Shown one piece after another: positions 31,137-37,806 of a DNA stretch of 37,806 nt. Made by a program: the position numbers and the translations under genes. The notes beneath the pieces are model-generated. The model had not been told where the DNA came from and made no database searches. It saw only the letters and a program-made list of their open reading frames with translations. The first letter of the stretch is position 1. Each line of letters starts with the position of its first letter. This DNA comes from JAKQEM01 sp964391185 (GTDB lineage Bacteria > Patescibacteriota > Gracilibacteria > Peribacterales > Peribacteraceae): assembly GCA_964391185.1 (NCBI GenBank), contig CAYMIX010000010.1:1-37806 (forward strand), written 5' to 3'.

Positions 31137-31628
31137 TCAGGCAGCGCAAACACAGGCAAGCCAGCCGCTTTCTCCGGCTGGCAAGCTCTGCTCGGTACCG
31201 CCAATTGCTTCGCAGTCTGTCGTGCACCACGGCCGGCACACGTAATCGCCTTGCTCCTGTACACACGCGCCTTGCTCGCTGTGGCAGGGTGTAATATCGG
31301 CGCCTGGCACCGTCTCGCATGGCTCGCCAAACAGTTTCGACGGCGGCTCAGGCGGCGCCGGCTCTTGCTGATTGTCGCCACACGCGGCCACTAGCGCCAC
31401 CAGCGTGACTCCTGCAGCGCGGCGCATGCGCGCATGCCACTGCTCAATGCGCACTTTGCGCGATGCCGCGCAGGTGGGGCAGGTTGGTGTGGCAAGCACA
31501 ACGCTACGTGCTACGCGAATTCCGCACCAGCCACACTCCTGCTCTTTCTTTTCTGGCACTGATTGCCAGTCGTTGAATCCGAATTTGCTCTTGATTCCCT
31601 TGCCTCGGTCTTTGTTAGGTCCGCTCAT
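31137..31628 (-). CDS. zinc-ribbon / Cys-rich lipoprotein fusion
   Basis: Protein of 163 aa from the ATG at 31628 (AAGGAG upstream; 14-base overlap with the acetyltransferase gene). The N-terminal 67 residues hold a zinc ribbon (CGWC at 32-35, CPTC at 50-53). Residue 68 is a Met that begins a textbook lipoprotein signal, MRRAAGVTLVALVAAC, with lipobox Cys 83, then a Pro/Glu linker and a domain with eight cysteines. An independent start at 31427 would make a 96-aa lipoprotein. The cytosolic ribbon before a signal peptide is odd; two nested products are possible. The Cys-rich tail resembles secreted proteins of Deltaproteobacteria. Confidence 0.6.
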   Translation of the reverse strand: MSGPNKDRGKGIKSKFGFNDWQSVPEKKEQECGWCGIRVARSVVLATPTCPTCAASRKVRIEQWHARMRRAAGVTLVALVAACGDNQQEPAPPEPPSKLFGEPCETVPGADITPCHSEQGACVQEQGDYVCRPWCTTDCEAIGGTEQSLPAGESGWLACVCAA

Positions 31629-32046
31629 TTGCAAGAAACTCCTTTGCGTCGTAGCTCGTTAGTAACGGCACAACGCGCTTAATAAATTTGGTATCTGGCC
31701 CGCTGAACGTCGCCACCAGCGGTGCATTGGCACTCGCACCGATTTGCGCCAGCAGGCGACGACACAGGCCTTTGCCTCGGTACTCTTTGCGCACGTAGAC
31801 GTAATGCAGCACTGCTGGCTTACCAACGCGATATGCTAGCCAGCCCATAATGCGCGCCTCGTCAGTGTCCGTGCATGCTACAATCACGCGTGTAGTATCC
31901 AGCTCCAAGAACGCATCCACCAAGCGCGCTGTTGCCGCGGTGACAGCGGGCGACGAACCGCGACGCACGAGCGCGCGCGCTGCGCCCTTTGTCCAGGTTG
32001 CCGCCACATAGGATTGGTCACCGCTGTTCGCAATGCGCAACTTCAC
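31615..32046 (-). CDS. GNAT-family acetyltransferase
   Basis: Protein of 143 aa. The central strand VLHYVYVRKEYRGKGLCRRLL carries the acetyl-CoA-binding RxxGxG/A motif (RGKG at about 90-93) of GNAT N-acetyltransferases, and IMGWLAYR is the preceding strand. The acceptor is unknown; phage GNAT proteins often sit beside packaging genes. GTG start overlapping the upstream stop (GTGA). Confidence 0.8.
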   Translation of the reverse strand: MKLRIANSGDQSYVAATWTKGAARALVRRGSSPAVTAATARLVDAFLELDTTRVIVACTDTDEARIMGWLAYRVGKPAVLHYVYVRKEYRGKGLCRRLLAQIGASANAPLVATFSGPDTKFIKRVVPLLTSYDAKEFLANERT

Positions 32047-32375
32047 TTGGTCACCTCAACAACATCTAAGCCGTGCTCTTTGAGTAGCTCGCGCACGTCG
32101 TCAATTGATATTTCACCAACGCCACCGCTGGCCTTGTCGACCGCAAGCCGTAACAGGCGATGCTGGCGCGCCTCGGCGAGAATGCCGAGCACAGCCCGCG
32201 TGTACACCTCAAAGCTCCGGTTAAGGTCACGGTGCTTCGCCTTGCCGCGCAACGCGTCTTTGAGCTGCTCGCGAAATTCAGCAGTGACAGTCAGGCACTC
32301 CTGCAGCTCCAGCACTACTGCACCGTCAATTGCGGACAAATCGCGCTCGGCAATCGCTTGCAGCTTGTTATTCAC
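32043..32375 (-). CDS. hypothetical protein, possible terminase small subunit
   Basis: From GTG at 32375 (AGGGG upstream), 110 aa; an ATG-type start further upstream lies inside the regulatory repeats and is rejected. The protein is helical throughout, with RDLNRSFEVYTRAVLGILAE and EISIDDVRELLKEHGLDVVE. Helical packing of this kind and the place upstream of terL are compatible with a small terminase subunit, but no DNA-binding motif is clear. First gene after the 86-bp regulatory gap, so probably the first late gene. Confidence 0.55.
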   Translation of the reverse strand: MNNKLQAIAERDLSAIDGAVVLELQECLTVTAEFREQLKDALRGKAKHRDLNRSFEVYTRAVLGILAEARQHRLLRLAVDKASGGVGEISIDDVRELLKEHGLDVVEVTK

Positions 32376-32461
32376 AATTGACCCCTGACCCCGTGCAAAA
32401 CGGGACTGATAAGCAAAAGTTATCACAGGCCGTGAAATTCGCGAAATTGATTATCACAGGA
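32376..32461. promoter_or_regulatory. late-region control gap with phased repeats
   Basis: The only sizeable non-coding gap in the minus-strand array. It contains two copies of TTATCACAGG 31 bp apart (32420-32429 and 32451-32460, three helical turns), an inverted repeat TGATAA/TTATCA (32407-32412, 32420-32425), two GAAATT copies 9 bp apart and a small hairpin (CCCGT/ACGGG). A leftward promoter is plausible but no consensus pair is convincing. The gene just upstream encodes a ribbon-helix-helix protein that may bind here. Confidence 0.6.
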
Positions 32462-32659
32462 TTACCAGCCCCACCCCAATGTGCGCCGCAGCTTGTGCTT
32501 GGCCTTGCGCGCCTTGCTGCCTGCCTTGCGCTCCGCCTCGTCAATGGCTGCCTCGACAATGCCGCTGCACAACACGTCAATTGTGACACCGCGCATCGCC
32601 GCCGCAACCTTCACTGCCGCCCACACCTCTTCGCTCACGTGCACCTGGCGCGGCCGCAT
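32462..32659 (-). CDS. CopG/Arc-type ribbon-helix-helix protein
   Basis: Protein of 65 aa. The start PRQVHVSEEVWAAVKVAAAM then GVTIDVLCSGIVEAAI matches the strand-helix-helix plan of CopG-like dimers, with a basic C-terminal tail (KARKAKHKLRR). TGATG overlap with rusA. The operator-like repeats immediately after its stop make autogenous or late-gene control a reasonable guess. Confidence 0.7.
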   Translation of the reverse strand: MRPRQVHVSEEVWAAVKVAAAMRGVTIDVLCSGIVEAAIDEAERKAGSKARKAKHKLRRTLGWGW

Positions 32660-33150
32660 CAGTTTTGCTCCTTGCTACTCGTAGAATACGTGCTCACATA
32701 CTCAATCCGCTGCAGCACCGTCGCATTGACCCACACCCCAGGCGGATGGCCGTCGGCGTAGAGTTTGAGCGCAATCACGCTCACGACGCGCGAGTCATCT
32801 TCCCACCACCGCGCATCAGTAAGTGCATCAAGCACCGCCCGTGTGAGCTTGTCAATATCGGGCTTCGTCGTCGGAAACGTCGGCGCACTCGGCCGCAGCT
32901 TGCCATTGCTGTAGTGACCCTTGGGCCGTGGCACGAGGAAAGTCAGCGACACCGCCACAGGATTACCAGCGTACGCGCGCCGCCCAAAGCACAGCGTCGT
33001 AATCACGTTCTGCCATGGCTTCGTGCGCTCGTTGTCTGCGGTGATTATCGGCTTGCCCTTCCTGAGAAAAGCACGTGTTGAGCCTTTCGGTGCAGGCACG
33101 CCAGCGCAAAAAATCGGGTCGTTTGGGAAATTGATATTCACGGCTTTCAT
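32659..33150 (-). CDS. rusA: RusA-type Holliday-junction resolvase
   Basis: Protein of 163 aa. KPDIDKLTRAVLDALTD (Asp about 98 and 100) and WEDDSRVV (Asp about 118-119) give the conserved acidic residues of the RusA endonuclease family, which cuts four-way junctions symmetrically to resolve recombination and replication intermediates before packaging. ATGA overlap with the gene upstream. Confidence 0.9.
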   Translation of the reverse strand: MKAVNINFPNDPIFCAGVPAPKGSTRAFLRKGKPIITADNERTKPWQNVITTLCFGRRAYAGNPVAVSLTFLVPRPKGHYSNGKLRPSAPTFPTTKPDIDKLTRAVLDALTDARWWEDDSRVVSVIALKLYADGHPPGVWVNATVLQRIEYVSTYSTSSKEQN

Positions 33151-33389
33151 TTCGCACCTTTCTCGTCGAGAACCTCAACGCGCACCAGCGCATGGTCGCT
33201 TGGCAGTCCATCTATCTCGTGCACGTACCAGTGATGCAGCTGCACGTGACCTGTACGCGGCGCAAGATTGGGCCACACCAAGCTACGCTCACTGTAGAAT
33301 GCAGCCTTCTTGGCTTCGGCTTCGGTGCTAGCTTCTACTTCGCAGACACATGTGACAGGAATAGTTGTCGTGACACGGTAGCGATTCAC
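33147..33389 (-). CDS. hypothetical protein
   Basis: Protein of 80 aa with an N-terminal strand (RYRVTTTIPVTCVCEVEA), a short helix (TEAEAKKAAFY) and more strands, a small alpha/beta fold. GTGA overlap upstream and ATGA downstream. No family recognised. Confidence 0.65.
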   Translation of the reverse strand: MNRYRVTTTIPVTCVCEVEASTEAEAKKAAFYSERSLVWPNLAPRTGHVQLHHWYVHEIDGLPSDHALVRVEVLDEKGAK

Positions 33390-33904
33390 TTGTTACCTGC
33401 TTTCTCGTCGGTAATTGGCACGATGGCGCTTTTAATCTTGCGCCACAACTCCTGCACCTCTGGCGGCTCATAACCAACGGTGCGGCCTTGGCGTGTGGCA
33501 AGCAGGCGAGTCAACAGCGACGCGAAATAGTCCGCGCGCCCTTCGTGGCGTAGCGCGTCCTCGCGTGCACTCAAGGTCTCGAGTGCGAGCGCGTTCAGTT
33601 CGCGCAGTGCATCGCAGATTTTTCCGTGGTCAGCATCGCTCGCGAATTCGCTGGTAAGCCCCAGTTCTTCGACTACGACGGCCCAGGCTTCGCGTACACG
33701 CTTAATCTCGTTTGCGCGTTCCTGGTACGTGTTCCAAGCAGCTACAGCCTCGCGCTCTGTCCGCCACAGGCCAGCGGAACCAGGTGCATGCGCACTGCCC
33801 ATCTGACCCAGGTAACAGGAAACCCAGTACAAGGAAAGACTGGAAAAATACCTTATCAACTCACCTCTGCCACCGCATTCTGCACACTTCACAATGTCAA
33901 TCAC
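33386..33904 (-). CDS. Lar-like zinc protein with coiled coil
   Basis: Protein of 172 aa from GTG 33904, which overlaps the upstream stop (GTGA); a longer frame is rejected. The first part (VKCAECGGRGEL, then WVSCYLG and the TEREAVAAWNTY motif) resembles Lar/restriction-alleviation family zinc proteins, where EA(I/V)xAWN is the signature. A long charged coiled coil follows. A link to protection from host restriction is suggested by the family, not shown here. Confidence 0.65.
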   Translation of the reverse strand: MIDIVKCAECGGRGELIRYFSSLSLYWVSCYLGQMGSAHAPGSAGLWRTEREAVAAWNTYQERANEIKRVREAWAVVVEELGLTSEFASDADHGKICDALRELNALALETLSAREDALRHEGRADYFASLLTRLLATRQGRTVGYEPPEVQELWRKIKSAIVPITDEKAGNK

Positions 33905-34161
33905 TTGGCACCCCACGCGGGCAGACTCTTTATGTACCCGCAATAGGTCGTTCTTGGGCGTGGGTCTATGAGCACCGCGGCAATCGAACTCAGCGGGTAA
34001 ACCTCAATACTCCAGTCGTCCGTCGGAGAACCAGCATCGCCAAGCACGGAAAAACAAGCCGCGCGCGCTGATCCAATCGAGTTCGCGACCACCTGAAACT
34101 CGCGCACGGTTTGCCCGTCTGATACTTGCTTGCAGTGATATAAAATAATCTGATTGTTCAT
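33901..34161 (-). CDS. hypothetical protein
   Basis: Protein of 86 aa. Strand-rich N terminus (NQIILYHCKQVSDGQTVREF), a helix (SIGSARAACFSVLGD) and a strand/Pro region. ATGA overlap upstream, GTGA downstream. No family recognised. Confidence 0.6.
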   Translation of the reverse strand: MNNQIILYHCKQVSDGQTVREFQVVANSIGSARAACFSVLGDAGSPTDDWSIEVYPLSSIAAVLIDPRPRTTYCGYIKSLPAWGAK

Positions 34162-34352
34162 TTTGTCCCCTTCGTGAAAAACACAAAATATCCATTCTCC
34201 CGCGCGCGCCGATAGATAATCCCCAGCGCTGCGCGTCGTGCCGTTGTGAATGCCAGTGCGCGCGCTTCAAAGTTATTGCCGCGCTTGCTCAATAGATGCT
34301 GCTCGACGGCCATGCCGACGGAGATGGCGAAAAATAAATCTGCGTGAGTCAT
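34158..34352 (-). CDS. hypothetical protein
   Basis: Protein of 64 aa. Mostly helical (ADLFFAISVGMAVEQHLLS, ARALAFTTARRAALGIIYRR) and basic at the end. ATGA overlap with the helicase gene upstream and with the gene downstream. No family recognised. Confidence 0.6.
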   Translation of the reverse strand: MTHADLFFAISVGMAVEQHLLSKRGNNFEARALAFTTARRAALGIIYRRARENGYFVFFTKGTK

Positions 34353-35725
34353 TGAATCCTCGCAATGGCGCCATCCCAGTGCGCGTGTACAATGCCTGGC
34401 CTGCCTGCGGTGAATTTCAGCACATGCATTTCAATTGCTGATTGCCAATCTTTATCGCTGGGCGCCATGCCTTGATAGTCAATCCCTTGCACTGGCGGCC
34501 CGTATTCGCTGCCGCGAAAGAGGGCAATCAGCAACTTGGCCTTTTCCTCAATGCCGCCAGTGCCCTTAAAGTCCGACTGCGATGGCCGCTTGTCGTCGCG
34601 ACTCTCGACGCCGCGATTGATTTGCGCTAGTAGTACCACCGCAAGCTTTTCAGCCTTGGCCAAATTGGCGAGCTGCTGAATCACGTAGTTTAGGCGCTGC
34701 GGTTCGCTGTCGCGCGCCATCCAAACCGGATACCCGACAAGCTGCAGGTAATCGACGATGACAAGCTTAGTGCCCTCAATGCCGTTGTTCTTCTTGTGTC
34801 GTCGAACGCGCAAGCAAATATCGTCGACCTTTAGCCCCTCGGTGCCGTCGATTAGCCAGTTTTTACGCAATGCCTCAATGCGCGATTTATTCGCCGCGAG
34901 CGCCGCGATATCGCCGTGGTTAAAATCGCAGTTTAGGAATTTGTCGACGGGAACGCCTGTAATGCGCGCCAGCAGGCGATTCGCGTAAGTCTCTTCAGTG
35001 TCTTCCAGCGAGAACACGTGCACGCCATGGCCAAGTGATGCCGTGCTGTGCGTGATTGTGATTCCAAATACTGACTTGCCCATGGCTGGGCGACCGCCGA
35101 CAATGGTCAGCTGGCCAATTGGAAAGCCTTTGATTTTCGCGTCGAGCGGCGCAATCCCGCTCGGTAGTACCGAGGCTGTGAGCTTGCCGGCTGCCTGATT
35201 GTCGATTTCCTCTTTTATTTGGTCAAAGCGGGCTCTTAGCACCTGGCCGGCGTTCTTCGTCCCGTCGCCTGCGCCGACCTGCTGCAGCTGTTCTAGGCGT
35301 GTCACGGCAAAGGCTGCCAGCTCCTCGCCCTCAACTTCCCCGCGCTGCCCCTTCGCCAGGGCTTCGCCGAAGATTTGCAGGCACTGCTGGTTAAACCAGG
35401 CCGTGCGCAGCTGCGACGCGTACCATTTGGCTGTGTCAACGTCCGGAAATTGCAAGACGCAATCCGCTAGGTACGGAATCACCCAATCGTCGGCATGCTC
35501 GCGCGCCTTGAGCACGCGCACAATCTCGGTTTCGACGGTAATCAGGTCAACCGGTCGCTTTGCTTGCTCCAGCTCTAGAATCGCCTCCCATGCAATCTGG
35601 GCGCGATAGTCAAGCAGGTGCTCAGGTGCGAGGTCAATCGTAGCAGCGTCGTAGACGTTGTTGATTACACCGCCAAGCACGGCTTGCTCGTTAGCGCGTA
35701 ACGCGTGGAGTTCGGCGTTCGTCAC
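34349..35725 (-). CDS. DnaB-type replicative helicase
   Basis: Protein of 458 aa. N-terminal helical domain (ANEQAVLGGVINN, then DLITVETEI) and a RecA-like C-terminal domain: Walker A GGRPAMGKS (210-218), HVFSLEDTEE, Walker B VIVDYLQL (322-329), VVLLAQINRGVESR and the SDFKGTGGIEEKA region. It unwinds DNA at the phage fork as a hexamer. GTG start overlaps the O-like gene (GTGA) with GGAGGTG just upstream. No separate loader is recognised; the O-like protein may act as loader. Confidence 0.92.
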   Translation of the reverse strand: MTNAELHALRANEQAVLGGVINNVYDAATIDLAPEHLLDYRAQIAWEAILELEQAKRPVDLITVETEIVRVLKAREHADDWVIPYLADCVLQFPDVDTAKWYASQLRTAWFNQQCLQIFGEALAKGQRGEVEGEELAAFAVTRLEQLQQVGAGDGTKNAGQVLRARFDQIKEEIDNQAAGKLTASVLPSGIAPLDAKIKGFPIGQLTIVGGRPAMGKSVFGITITHSTASLGHGVHVFSLEDTEETYANRLLARITGVPVDKFLNCDFNHGDIAALAANKSRIEALRKNWLIDGTEGLKVDDICLRVRRHKKNNGIEGTKLVIVDYLQLVGYPVWMARDSEPQRLNYVIQQLANLAKAEKLAVVLLAQINRGVESRDDKRPSQSDFKGTGGIEEKAKLLIALFRGSEYGPPVQGIDYQGMAPSDKDWQSAIEMHVLKFTAGRPGIVHAHWDGAIARIQ

Positions 35726-36699
35726 TTGTCACCTCCGTAAACTCTCGGCTCAAGCCGATAAGGTCGCGGCTGCTGCTGAATCGGTTTGACTTGCGCACCA
35801 CCGTGGCGCGTGGCGTACTTGTCCACGCCACGAACAAAGCTCAAAAAGTCGGCAGGTGGCGTGTGCGGATACGGTGGCGCGTCAAACGCATTGTCGATTC
35901 GCCGGCAAAGTTCTTCTGCACCGTGAATCCCCAGCAGTCGCTTTAGCTGCGCGCCAGCTTCTTTGCCCCAGGTTGGCTTCGCTCCAGTCTGCCGCTCGAA
36001 TCGGTCGAACCATTTGGCTGTGACTGTGGCATTTTGCGACACCTCGCCAGGCGCGTCAGATTGCGCTGTGGCGGCCGTTTTTTCTTGGGTGCTGTCTGGC
36101 TGGGCGAATGGCAACGAAAGGCCATGGTGGGAAGTTTTGAGGCTTTTGCGCGAACCTCTGCCGGCTTTTGGTTCCTGGCTCTGTTCTGCCGGCTCTGCCG
36201 ATTTTTCCGCAGCGCAAGCTGCGAGGTCTGCCGCGTCCGTGGATATATTCTTTTCTTCTCTTTTCTTTTCTTTTCTTACGTTATTCGCGTTACGCGTAAC
36301 GTTGGCTCCGTTACTGTTCGTTACGCCATTGTGATTATCAATCTCCAATAGCTTGTTTTCTTTTACCTTTCTACGATGGTCAGCTTGTCGTTCAGCGTTA
36401 CTTTTTGGTTCGCGCGCCCACTCGTCAGACCAGCCAATAATGGCCACATTTTCGGCCGTAATAGTAAGTAACGAAGCGTTACAACACGCCGTTACTCCCG
36501 TTACGGCCTCTTCGCGGGTCATCATGAGCTGGTCCGCTAAATAGTCCGGATCAATGTTGCCTGCGCTCAAAATGCCACGTGCATCAAGTATGCGATTGCG
36601 CCGCAGCAGGAACAGAAACACCTCGCGGCCGCAGCGGCCCGCTTTTCGAATTTTTGGGTTCGAATCGAGCATGCAGTCTACCTTTGCGTAGAGCGCCAC
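35722..36699 (-). CDS. O-like replication initiation protein
   Basis: Protein of 325 aa. The N terminus (about residues 1-95: LYAKVDCMLDSNPKIRKAG, EVFLFLLRRNR, GNIDPDYLADQLMM) is a winged-helix replication-organiser domain; a low-complexity linker follows (KSNAERQADHRRKVKENK and Lys/Glu-rich), and the C-terminal part (KWFDRFERQTGAKPTWGK, LLGIHGAEELCRRIDNA) resembles helicase-recruiting domains. It lies directly before the helicase. The gene itself carries nine CGTTAC repeats and a purine tract, as in lambda O. GTG start, TAGTG overlap upstream. Confidence 0.8.
   Translation of the reverse strand: MALYAKVDCMLDSNPKIRKAGRCGREVFLFLLRRNRILDARGILSAGNIDPDYLADQLMMTREEAVTGVTACCNASLLTITAENVAIIGWSDEWAREPKSNAERQADHRRKVKENKLLEIDNHNGVTNSNGANVTRNANNVRKEKKREEKNISTDAADLAACAAEKSAEPAEQSQEPKAGRGSRKSLKTSHHGLSLPFAQPDSTQEKTAATAQSDAPGEVSQNATVTAKWFDRFERQTGAKPTWGKEAGAQLKRLLGIHGAEELCRRIDNAFDAPPYPHTPPADFLSFVRGVDKYATRHGGAQVKPIQQQPRPYRLEPRVYGGDK
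36254..36283. other. purine/pyrimidine tract beside the iterons, possible unwinding region
   Basis: On the minus strand the coding sequence is a run of AAAAG and AAG repeats (plus strand TTTTC repeats), asymmetrical and easy to melt. It abuts the iteron cluster at 36288. It encodes the Lys/Arg/Glu-rich linker of the O-like protein. Confidence 0.5.
36288..36504. other. candidate replication origin: nine CGTTAC iterons
   Basis: CGTTAC or its complement occurs at 36288, 36296 (inverted), 36309, 36319, 36396, 36468 (inverted), 36477, 36490 and 36499, nine times in 217 bp where about 0.1 would be expected. Two inverted pairs form palindromes (CGTTACGCGTAACG at 36288-36301; GTAACGAAGCGTTAC at 36468-36482), and others are 9-13 bp apart. 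The array lies inside the O-like gene next to an easily melted tract, the lambda-type origin arrangement. Confidence 0.65.
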
Positions 36700-37052
36700 T
36701 AGTGACCCCTCCGGCCAGCTTGCGCGACTTTACGCGCCACCGAGGCAACACATAGCAACTCGTCGGCCAGCAATCTGCCACTTACGCCGCGCCGCTTGCA
36801 CTCGTTCTCGAACGCGACGGCGAGCTGGTCAAGATTTGCTACGGGGTCAATTTCGCGCACGATTTCAATCTCAACTTGCTTGCGAATAAGCTCCGGACGA
36901 TTCGCAAGCTGCTGCTTTAGTCGGCGCACCTCGTGCTGTGACTTGTCGAGTGCATCGCGTAGCGTCGCAATCTCGCTGAGCCGCGCCTTGTTTGCCGCTT
37001 TGCTCACGAGAAAGCGCTCTGCTGATTTTGCTGCAGTGTCTCCCTTTCGCAT
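36699..37052 (-). CDS. coiled-coil hypothetical protein
   Basis: Protein of 117 aa. A basic N terminus and a coiled coil (EIATLRDALDKSQHEVRRLK) are followed by EIEIVREIDPVANLDQLA and a basic tail. TAGTG overlap with the O-like gene. GGGGGA precedes the ATG at 37052. Possible replication accessory or regulator; family unknown. Confidence 0.65.
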   Translation of the reverse strand: MRKGDTAAKSAERFLVSKAANKARLSEIATLRDALDKSQHEVRRLKQQLANRPELIRKQVEIEIVREIDPVANLDQLAVAFENECKRRGVSGRLLADELLCVASVARKVAQAGRRGH

Positions 37053-37074
37053 TTAGTCCCCCTTTGAAAGTCGC

Positions 37075-37305
37075 TTATTTGATTTTTCCGACCACTGTCG
37101 GCGGATACGCCGCCAAGCTAGGCTCGTCGTCGAATTCGTCAATTTCGGCGCTCACCGGCAGCATCACGATTAAGCGCGCGCGTGGCAGCGGCCGCGTGTG
37201 CAAGCTGCGCTCGTGACGCTCCCAGCGTTCGCAGATCGTGTAGACAATCCAGCCTAGGCATGCCGTCACAAAGACGAGGCCAGCGAGCAGATTAAGCGTC
37301 TGCAC
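37075..37305 (-). CDS. small single-pass membrane protein
   Basis: From GTG at 37305 (AGGAG 7 bases upstream), 76 aa, overlapping the end of the repressor gene by 14 bases. Residues about 5-25 are hydrophobic (LLAGLVFVTACLGWIVYTI), then a charged cytoplasmic tail. A longer reading through the repressor is rejected. Second gene of the repressor operon, a place where phages often carry superinfection-exclusion proteins; role inferred only. Confidence 0.6.
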   Translation of the reverse strand: MQTLNLLAGLVFVTACLGWIVYTICERWERHERSLHTRPLPRARLIVMLPVSAEIDEFDDEPSLAAYPPTVVGKIK

Positions 37306-37513
37306 GGCCGGTCTCCTTGATCTGCCCGTAGAACTCAGGCTCACTGAGTCCGAGCCAGCTGATTGCGTCTTGCAGTGTCTGATAGCGCGGGTCACAGTGA
37401 CCACCACGCCACTGCGACACAGCGGCCTGGCTCACGCCAAGCGCTTTCGCTAAGTCCTGCTGCTTCAATCCCTTGGCGTCGAGCCACAACACTAAGCGTT
37501 TTCCTGGCCGCAT
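37292..37513 (-). CDS. XRE-family repressor
   Basis: Protein of 73 aa from the ATG at 37513. Helix-turn-helix KGLKQQDLAKALGVSQAAVSQ (about residues 15-35) with RGGHCDPRYQTLQDAI, the XRE fold. It lacks a LexA-like peptidase domain, so it is not RecA-cleavable. It lies leftward from a promoter flanked by TTAACAAGT half-sites, probably its own operators. Likely a small CI/Cro-type regulator that decides between lysogeny-like and lytic states. Confidence 0.85.
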   Translation of the reverse strand: MRPGKRLVLWLDAKGLKQQDLAKALGVSQAAVSQWRGGHCDPRYQTLQDAISWLGLSEPEFYGQIKETGRADA

Positions 37514-37523
37514 CAAGAAGAGC

Positions 37524-37590
37524 TTAACACGTACTTGTTAACTTTACAAGATATGAATTAACAAGTTTATATGCAACCCTCCTAACAAGC
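37524..37590. promoter_or_regulatory. repressor operators and leftward promoter
   Basis: ACTTGTTAA at 37533-37541 and TTAACAAGT at 37558-37566 are a perfect 9-bp inverted repeat with 16 bases between; partial copies lie at 37524-37530 (TTAACAC) and 37583-37589 (TAACAAG). A leftward promoter fits: -35 TTGCAT (minus strand, 37576-37571), 17-bp spacer, -10 TATCTT (37553-37548). The half-sites overlap the spacer and the start region, indicating autoregulation. The same half-site appears at 210-218. Confidence 0.65.
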
Positions 37591-37751
37591 CTATGTGCTT
37601 AATTTTGCTTACAAAATGATTAAACAGAAACACCCAAAGGGCCCGAATGTGGCCAGTGGATGACGCATGGTTGGGAGAGGGACCCCGGAACGGGCGCCCG
37701 ATCCTGCCCTGGCTTCCACCTTCCCCTCTCCAACGAGGCTGCCCTCGCGAC
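37591..37751. other. non-coding GC-rich palindromic stretch
   Basis: No credible gene. It contains an imperfect inverted repeat GTTGGGAGAGGG / CCCCTCTCCAAC (37671-37682 with the arm ending near 37735), an inner near-palindrome GGAACGGGCGCCCGATCC, and a 15-bp palindrome CCTCGCG-A-CGCGAGG at 37743-37757 spanning the assembly junction. Together they could form a nested hairpin in RNA or DNA. Role unknown: packaging site, terminator or structured RNA. The minus-strand frame across it (ending near 37544) is not supported. Confidence 0.45.
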
Positions 37752-37806
37752 GCGAGGACGTTCAACGTGCGGCAGCGGTCGCGGTAGCAGGTGACGGCGA
37801 CCGTGC
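37752..37806. repeat. 55-bp direct terminal repeat (right copy)
   Basis: Identical to bases 1-55. It indicates that the contig closes into a circle with 37751 unique bases; the repeat itself should be counted once. Confidence 0.95.

Noticed and set aside
36240..36285. Thymine-rich tract as an intrinsic terminator
   Set aside because: There is no stable GC hairpin before it, and it lies inside the O-like reading frame; an origin-unwinding role fits better.
37544..37765. 73-codon minus-strand frame over the control region
   Set aside because: It covers the operators and palindromes, lacks a ribosome binding site, and its translation shows no domain.
1..37806. CRISPR array, insertion sequence, or restriction-modification genes
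   Set aside because: No regularly spaced repeats, no transposase and no methyltransferase or restriction-type frames were found on either strand.

Overview
The window is a complete tailed-phage genome of about 37.75 kb assembled as a circle: bases 1-55 reappear exactly as 37752-37806, so the unique length is 37751 bp. There is no host DNA. The virion genes read as a short-tailed (podovirus-like) phage: large terminase, portal, scaffold, coat, head-tail adaptor, fibres, a large nozzle-like tail protein, three Ala/Gln-rich ejection-type proteins and a beta-helix tailspike, with no tape measure, sheath or baseplate genes. An embedded i-spanin/o-spanin pair and lipoprotein signals point to a Gram-negative host. 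The Cys-rich lipoprotein at 31.1-31.6 kb and the integrase-like fragment have a deltaproteobacterial/myxobacterial flavour, but that is only an impression.

Layout. (1) 1-218 plus 37514-37751 (joined in the circle): control region with repeated TTAACAAGT half-sites, a leftward repressor promoter and a rightward promoter. (2) 219-6925, plus strand: early genes. These are two small zinc-knuckle paralogues, an SSB preceded by a tRNA-like minihelix, a RecT-type annealing protein paired with a PD-(D/E)XK exonuclease, a MazG-like pyrophosphohydrolase, a Cys-rich protein, a possible clamp-like protein, a 68-residue piece of a tyrosine integrase, a tRNA-Leu(UAG) 3' half that looks like an attP core, and a cluster of small genes with leaderless promoters, one of them a ribbon-helix-helix protein. 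(3) 6926-6989: convergent junction with a G-quadruplex motif and a GC hairpin. (4) 37513-6990, minus strand: one nearly gap-free array. In transcription order it carries the repressor, a small membrane protein, an O-like replication protein with a probable origin inside its gene, a DnaB-type helicase, small genes, a Lar-like protein and RusA. After an 86-bp regulatory gap come a possible small terminase, a GNAT acetyltransferase, a zinc-ribbon/lipoprotein gene, large terminase, head, tail and ejection proteins, tailspike, and a lysis cassette of holin candidates, overlapping spanins and amidase.

Most genes are joined by ATGA, GTGA, TGATG, TAATG or TAGTG overlaps, so translational coupling is pervasive. 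This also supports several tiny genes (19, 28, 42 and 54 codons) that a length cutoff would miss.

Lifestyle: the operators, small repressor and tRNA-Leu attP-like core indicate temperate ancestry, but no full-length integrase is present. The best leads are the tRNA-like minihelix in the ssb leader, the free-standing integrase C-terminal mini-protein, the nine CGTTAC iterons inside the O-like gene, the leaderless promoters and the G-quadruplex at the convergent junction.
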